64,000 bases of DNA. It comes from Epiperipatus broadwayi (lineage: Eukaryota > Onychophora > Udeonychophora > Euonychophora > Peripatidae). This document shows positions 61,156 to 64,000 of the stretch, in pieces; position 1 is the first letter of the stretch; each line of letters starts with the position of its first letter. The notes beneath the pieces are model-generated. The model made no database searches, had not been told where the DNA came from, and saw only the letters and a program-made list of their open reading frames with translations. Position numbers and translations under genes: made by a program. The stretch lies in assembly GCA_028023455.1 (NCBI GenBank), contig JAQFVV010000511.1:114315-178314 (forward strand). The letters are read 5' to 3'.

Positions 61156-62223
61156 AAACCTGTGTGCATATATATAGTGACCATTATTTAATTATAAATT
61201 TAATACTTTATTCTCTTTTTTGAATTTAGTTTAGTGGTAGGTAGGGTGATAAATTTAAAAGGCTTTGAATCACAGCTCAGTATGCCACTTCTGATACCCA
61301 AATGTCATGTCACCTCCTGAATTATTCAATATTTCATGGCAATATTGTATGGATATGTAAAATGTGCTATTAATTATAAAAAAATTACATTATATATATA
61401 TATATATTAAAACATAATTATGCAACAATTATTTTTAATTAAATATATTCATCAGCATGTTGGAATTAAATTTTAAATGTTATGTATAAATTTTGAAGTT
61501 TATTCTGGCAGAAAATCTTCAAATTCAAAAGTTTTACGTGATTGAAGTTTAGATTAAAGAAACCCTACATTTTCTTTTCTTCTCTAAATTCTGTTTTATG
61601 CTGACTGGTTTAAAGTAAATCGAACATAATATTTTCTCTTGAGTTTATTATATGTATGAATTTCTATTAAGTGAGTGTACAAAATAAGAATTTTATTATA
61701 TCCAGGTCATTCTCCTTTTATTAAATATGCTGTATAATAGCTTTTTGTTCAAAGTTACCTAACCTATAGATTATTCTAAAATCTTTTTTTTTTTATTAAA
61801 TTTAAATTTAAAAAAAGAATGTCTACCGTCTTTTCCCGTTTTTTGGTTCATCTTGCAGTTGAAGAGGTAATGAAACTGTGGGTGATTATAAAACAAATGA
61901 AATGGTTCCATTCTTCAACGGTTACTGCTAATAATTAATGAAAAACAGATAAATAATAAGTTTAGCAATTGGTAGATAAACAAACTTGCTGATATATTTA
62001 TTTTTCAATTAATGTATTGAGAATCATTAATATCATCAGCAGTCACTATTTGGTCATTTTAATTTTAGGAGAAGAGGACAAAACAGAGAAAAAAGCAAAA
62101 AAGAATATGAACCAATAAAATAGTTGGAGATATTTTTTTAGTTATCAGTAGTATGAGATCATTATTTAAATAAGATTTGATATGGTCTGACAATTTTATG
62201 TCTATATGATGTTTATTATAAAC
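61156..62223. other. A+T-rich spacer
   Basis: No gene recognised. An (AT)n tract lies at 61393-61408. Confidence 0.5.
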
Positions 62224-62239
62224 AAATATTCATATGTTT

Positions 62240-62342
62240 GTTTTGCATTGTTGGTCGAGAGGTCAGCGGACTGCCTTGCACTTGCAGGCAGTTGCCCGGG
62301 TTGCGGGTTCGCATCCCGGCTGATGCTATGACACTTAAAAAA
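62240..62342 (+). mobile_element. tRNA-only SINE copy 5 with perfect 16-bp target duplication
   Basis: Reads GCATTGTTGGTCGAGAGGTC (A-box region), CTGCCTTGCACTTGCAGGCA (anticodon-arm-like hairpin), TTGCGGGTTCGCATCCCGGC (T arm with B box GGTTCGCATCC), TGATGCTATGACACTT and an A tail. AAATATTCATATGTTT flanks it at 62224-62239 and 62343-62358. GCATT at the start can pair with GATGC near the end like an acceptor stem. It is the best preserved copy. Confidence 0.96.
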
Positions 62343-62358
62343 AAATATTCATATGTTT

Positions 62359-63204
62359 ATTATAAACAAATATTCAAAACCTGTCAATTTTGCATATTCT
62401 TTCTAATACTGCTAAATATTTTCTTATACTCAGCATTACTAGTACAATATCAGATTAGCACAATTTAGCTAATTTATCCAAAAATTAATCTATTCTTTTG
62501 TTTATATTGATAAATAATGGTTGCCTTGGCACCAGCTCTTGGTATTGAAAGTGTGATTTGCTTTCATGTGATTTACATTTATAAACCAATCAAACTCAGA
62601 GTAAAATTAGCTTTAATGTTTTAATTTATATATAAAGGTGTTCAAAGATATATGTACATTTAATTATCACAATAAAGTTTAAGATTCATCAATACCAACA
62701 TACTGAGTTTGACATTGCATTCAAATAACCAATCACCCAATCTCCAATAGGATCATTTCATGGCTTTCAGTACCAGTATCTGTGAATATAATACTTGAAT
62801 CTCGCTGCAAGGTATAAGCCCCAAACAATTTAAAAACTTAAACCAAGATCAAATATATTTTTAAATGTGTAATAATCTCAAACACAATCTAACTATGTTA
62901 TGAAATCAACTTCAAGTTATTGTATCTTAAGTATTGTACCGGTCGGTTTTGTCTATTCGTATAACAAGATCTAGCATCTAGGCAAAAGTACCTCGAGTCC
63001 AATCATGCACAAGATACATAAGTCAGGAACACTCATGAGCTCTGCCCTATTTGCCTATTTTCCAGATCTACCAACTTATGAACAACAATCCTGATGATAC
63101 CAATCTAATTTATCTCTCTCCACCAGCATCGCAAAGCAAAGACATAAAGAGACTCTAATTTGAAGTCATATAATGGAAACTTTTAGTATAAAATATAAGT
63201 GTGA
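62359..63204. other. A+T-rich spacer
   Basis: Nothing recognised. A 10-base direct repeat TATAAACAAA near the SINE belongs to its flank. Confidence 0.5.
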
Positions 63205-63432
63205 CCCATTTAAAGGTAGAGCATTTGCCTTAAATTTAATATTCAAGAATCTAAAGGTGCAAGTTCAACTTCTAAGTGCATATTGTCACTGTGCATATAG
63301 GCCAGCAACACCTGAAGAAAGGTGGAGAATAATACTACTCGAAACATTGTGTAAATACTAACCTGTATTGTCTATTTGTGTGTTATTACTAACAAGTTGA
63401 TGTATCCAACATATCACATCTTATAATATGTT
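63205..63432 (+). repeat. tRNA-derived SINE with conserved 3' domain, copy 3
   Basis: The head is AAAGGTAGAGCATTTGCC with a B-box-like GCAAGTTCAACTTC. The body is CAACACCTGAAGAAAGGTGG, AATACTACTCGAAACATTGT and TCTATTTGTGTGTTATTACT, ending CAACATATCACATCTTATAA. About 50 bases of the tail found at 40876-40955 are missing. Confidence 0.82.
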
Positions 63433-63950
63433 CTTTAGTTTCAGTTTTGAATCCTAGCCATCACTAATAAAAGTAAAACTGATCTAAGAATGATGCCATA
63501 TGGTATCCATTGATTACTCTAGCTTATAGTAAATCACTTTGAAGAAGAGAAAGAGAATTATTTGTAAAAGCATGAGGGTAAGCATATGAGACAGTCATAT
63601 GATGTTGTTGTTGGCATTACTGTAAAATAATTAATATTCAAGTCATTATAATAATTTGTAATTGATTTTAATTCCTTTTTAAATCTATCCACTATATAGT
63701 TAGAGTGTATAAAAGCAAACTGGATTTATAATTATTCAACACTTTGAAATCTGTCTGATCTTGTATGAGGTATTTAAATTATTTGGGGTTTGTATCTTGC
63801 AATAGAATTGAAGCATTATGTTTACACCTAGCATAAAATTTGGTATAGTAATCTTTTGAAGATTAATATTGGATTTTAATGTGATATCATGCTTAATATG
63901 TTTAGTACTGGGGATTTTAATTGTTTATAATCTTAAAACTTTAGTGCTGT
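63433..63950. other. A+T-rich spacer with a weak family A trace
   Basis: ATCCATTGATTACTCTAGCT near 63507 resembles the family A word ATCTATTGATTACTCTGGTT. Nothing else was recognised. Confidence 0.35.
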
Positions 63951-63951
63951 A

Positions 63952-63993
<42 letters not shown>

Positions 63994-63994
63994 A
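63952..63994. repeat. (TA)n(TG)n compound microsatellite
   Basis: AT dinucleotides change to a TG tract (about 12 TG units) near the right window edge. Confidence 0.95.
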
Positions 63995-64000
63995 TTGTAA

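Noticed and set aside
62240-62342. Functional tRNA gene
   Set aside because: Imperfect acceptor stem, A-rich tail, flanking target duplication and several sister copies make it a SINE.

Overview
The window is nuclear DNA of an animal, almost certainly an invertebrate. It is strongly A+T-rich, has very little coding sequence, and is packed with microsatellites, tRNA-derived SINEs, long foldback (MITE-like) elements and decayed transposons. The only convincing host coding sequence is one 504-base internal exon with good splice sites. There are no operons, ribosome binding sites or bacterial-type genes. Nearly all open frames of 60-98 codons are chance frames in A+T-rich DNA. The mix of RTE-like LINEs, Penelope-like pieces, hAT elements and tRNA SINEs with a conserved 3' domain fits a lophotrochozoan such as a mollusc, but I cannot fix the species; this placement is inference.

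Layout: 1-1155 is an uninterrupted GATA array cut by the window edge. 1.8-3.9 kb is a broken RTE-like LINE. 5.6-6.3 kb is the C-terminal part of another LINE. 7.9-11.4 kb is a nest of foldback repeats around a cluster of degenerate tRNA-derived units. 16.3-16.8 kb carries a minus-strand piece resembling a Penelope-like GIY-YIG domain. 17.1-22.0 kb holds several copies of foldback families A and B, including a 698-bp hairpin element with a 13-bp flanking direct repeat. 27.4-27.8 kb is a LINE fragment. 29.2-29.7 kb is a complete 445-bp non-autonomous hAT element with an 8-bp target duplication.

30.5-35.7 kb is low in recognisable repeats and includes candidate conserved non-coding DNA. 35.7-37.4 kb has three copies of a very short tRNA-only SINE, the third ending about 60 bases before the host exon (37481-37984). 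38-43.7 kb is intronic or downstream DNA with a hairpin, a SINE, a 203-bp tandem duplication and an unexplained richer island at 42.5-42.9 kb. 44.5-47.3 kb is a complex of repeats: a strikingly C-poor block with Penelope-like coding traces between direct repeats, a nested hairpin, a ~330-bp tandem array and a ~650-bp foldback. 52.6-57.2 kb is a whole hAT transposon of 4,635 bp with terminal inverted repeats, a perfect 8-bp target duplication and a decayed BED-finger transposase on the minus strand. 58-60 kb has two more family A foldbacks. 61 kb has a LINE 3' end, and 62.2 kb a young SINE with a perfect 16-bp target duplication.

The elements do not form a pathway. The window reads as a long intron-rich stretch of a host gene or its surroundings, built by successive transposon insertion. 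Dating cues are the intact target duplications (young: the SINEs at 43.76 and 62.24 kb) against heavily mutated LINE and hAT coding frames (old).
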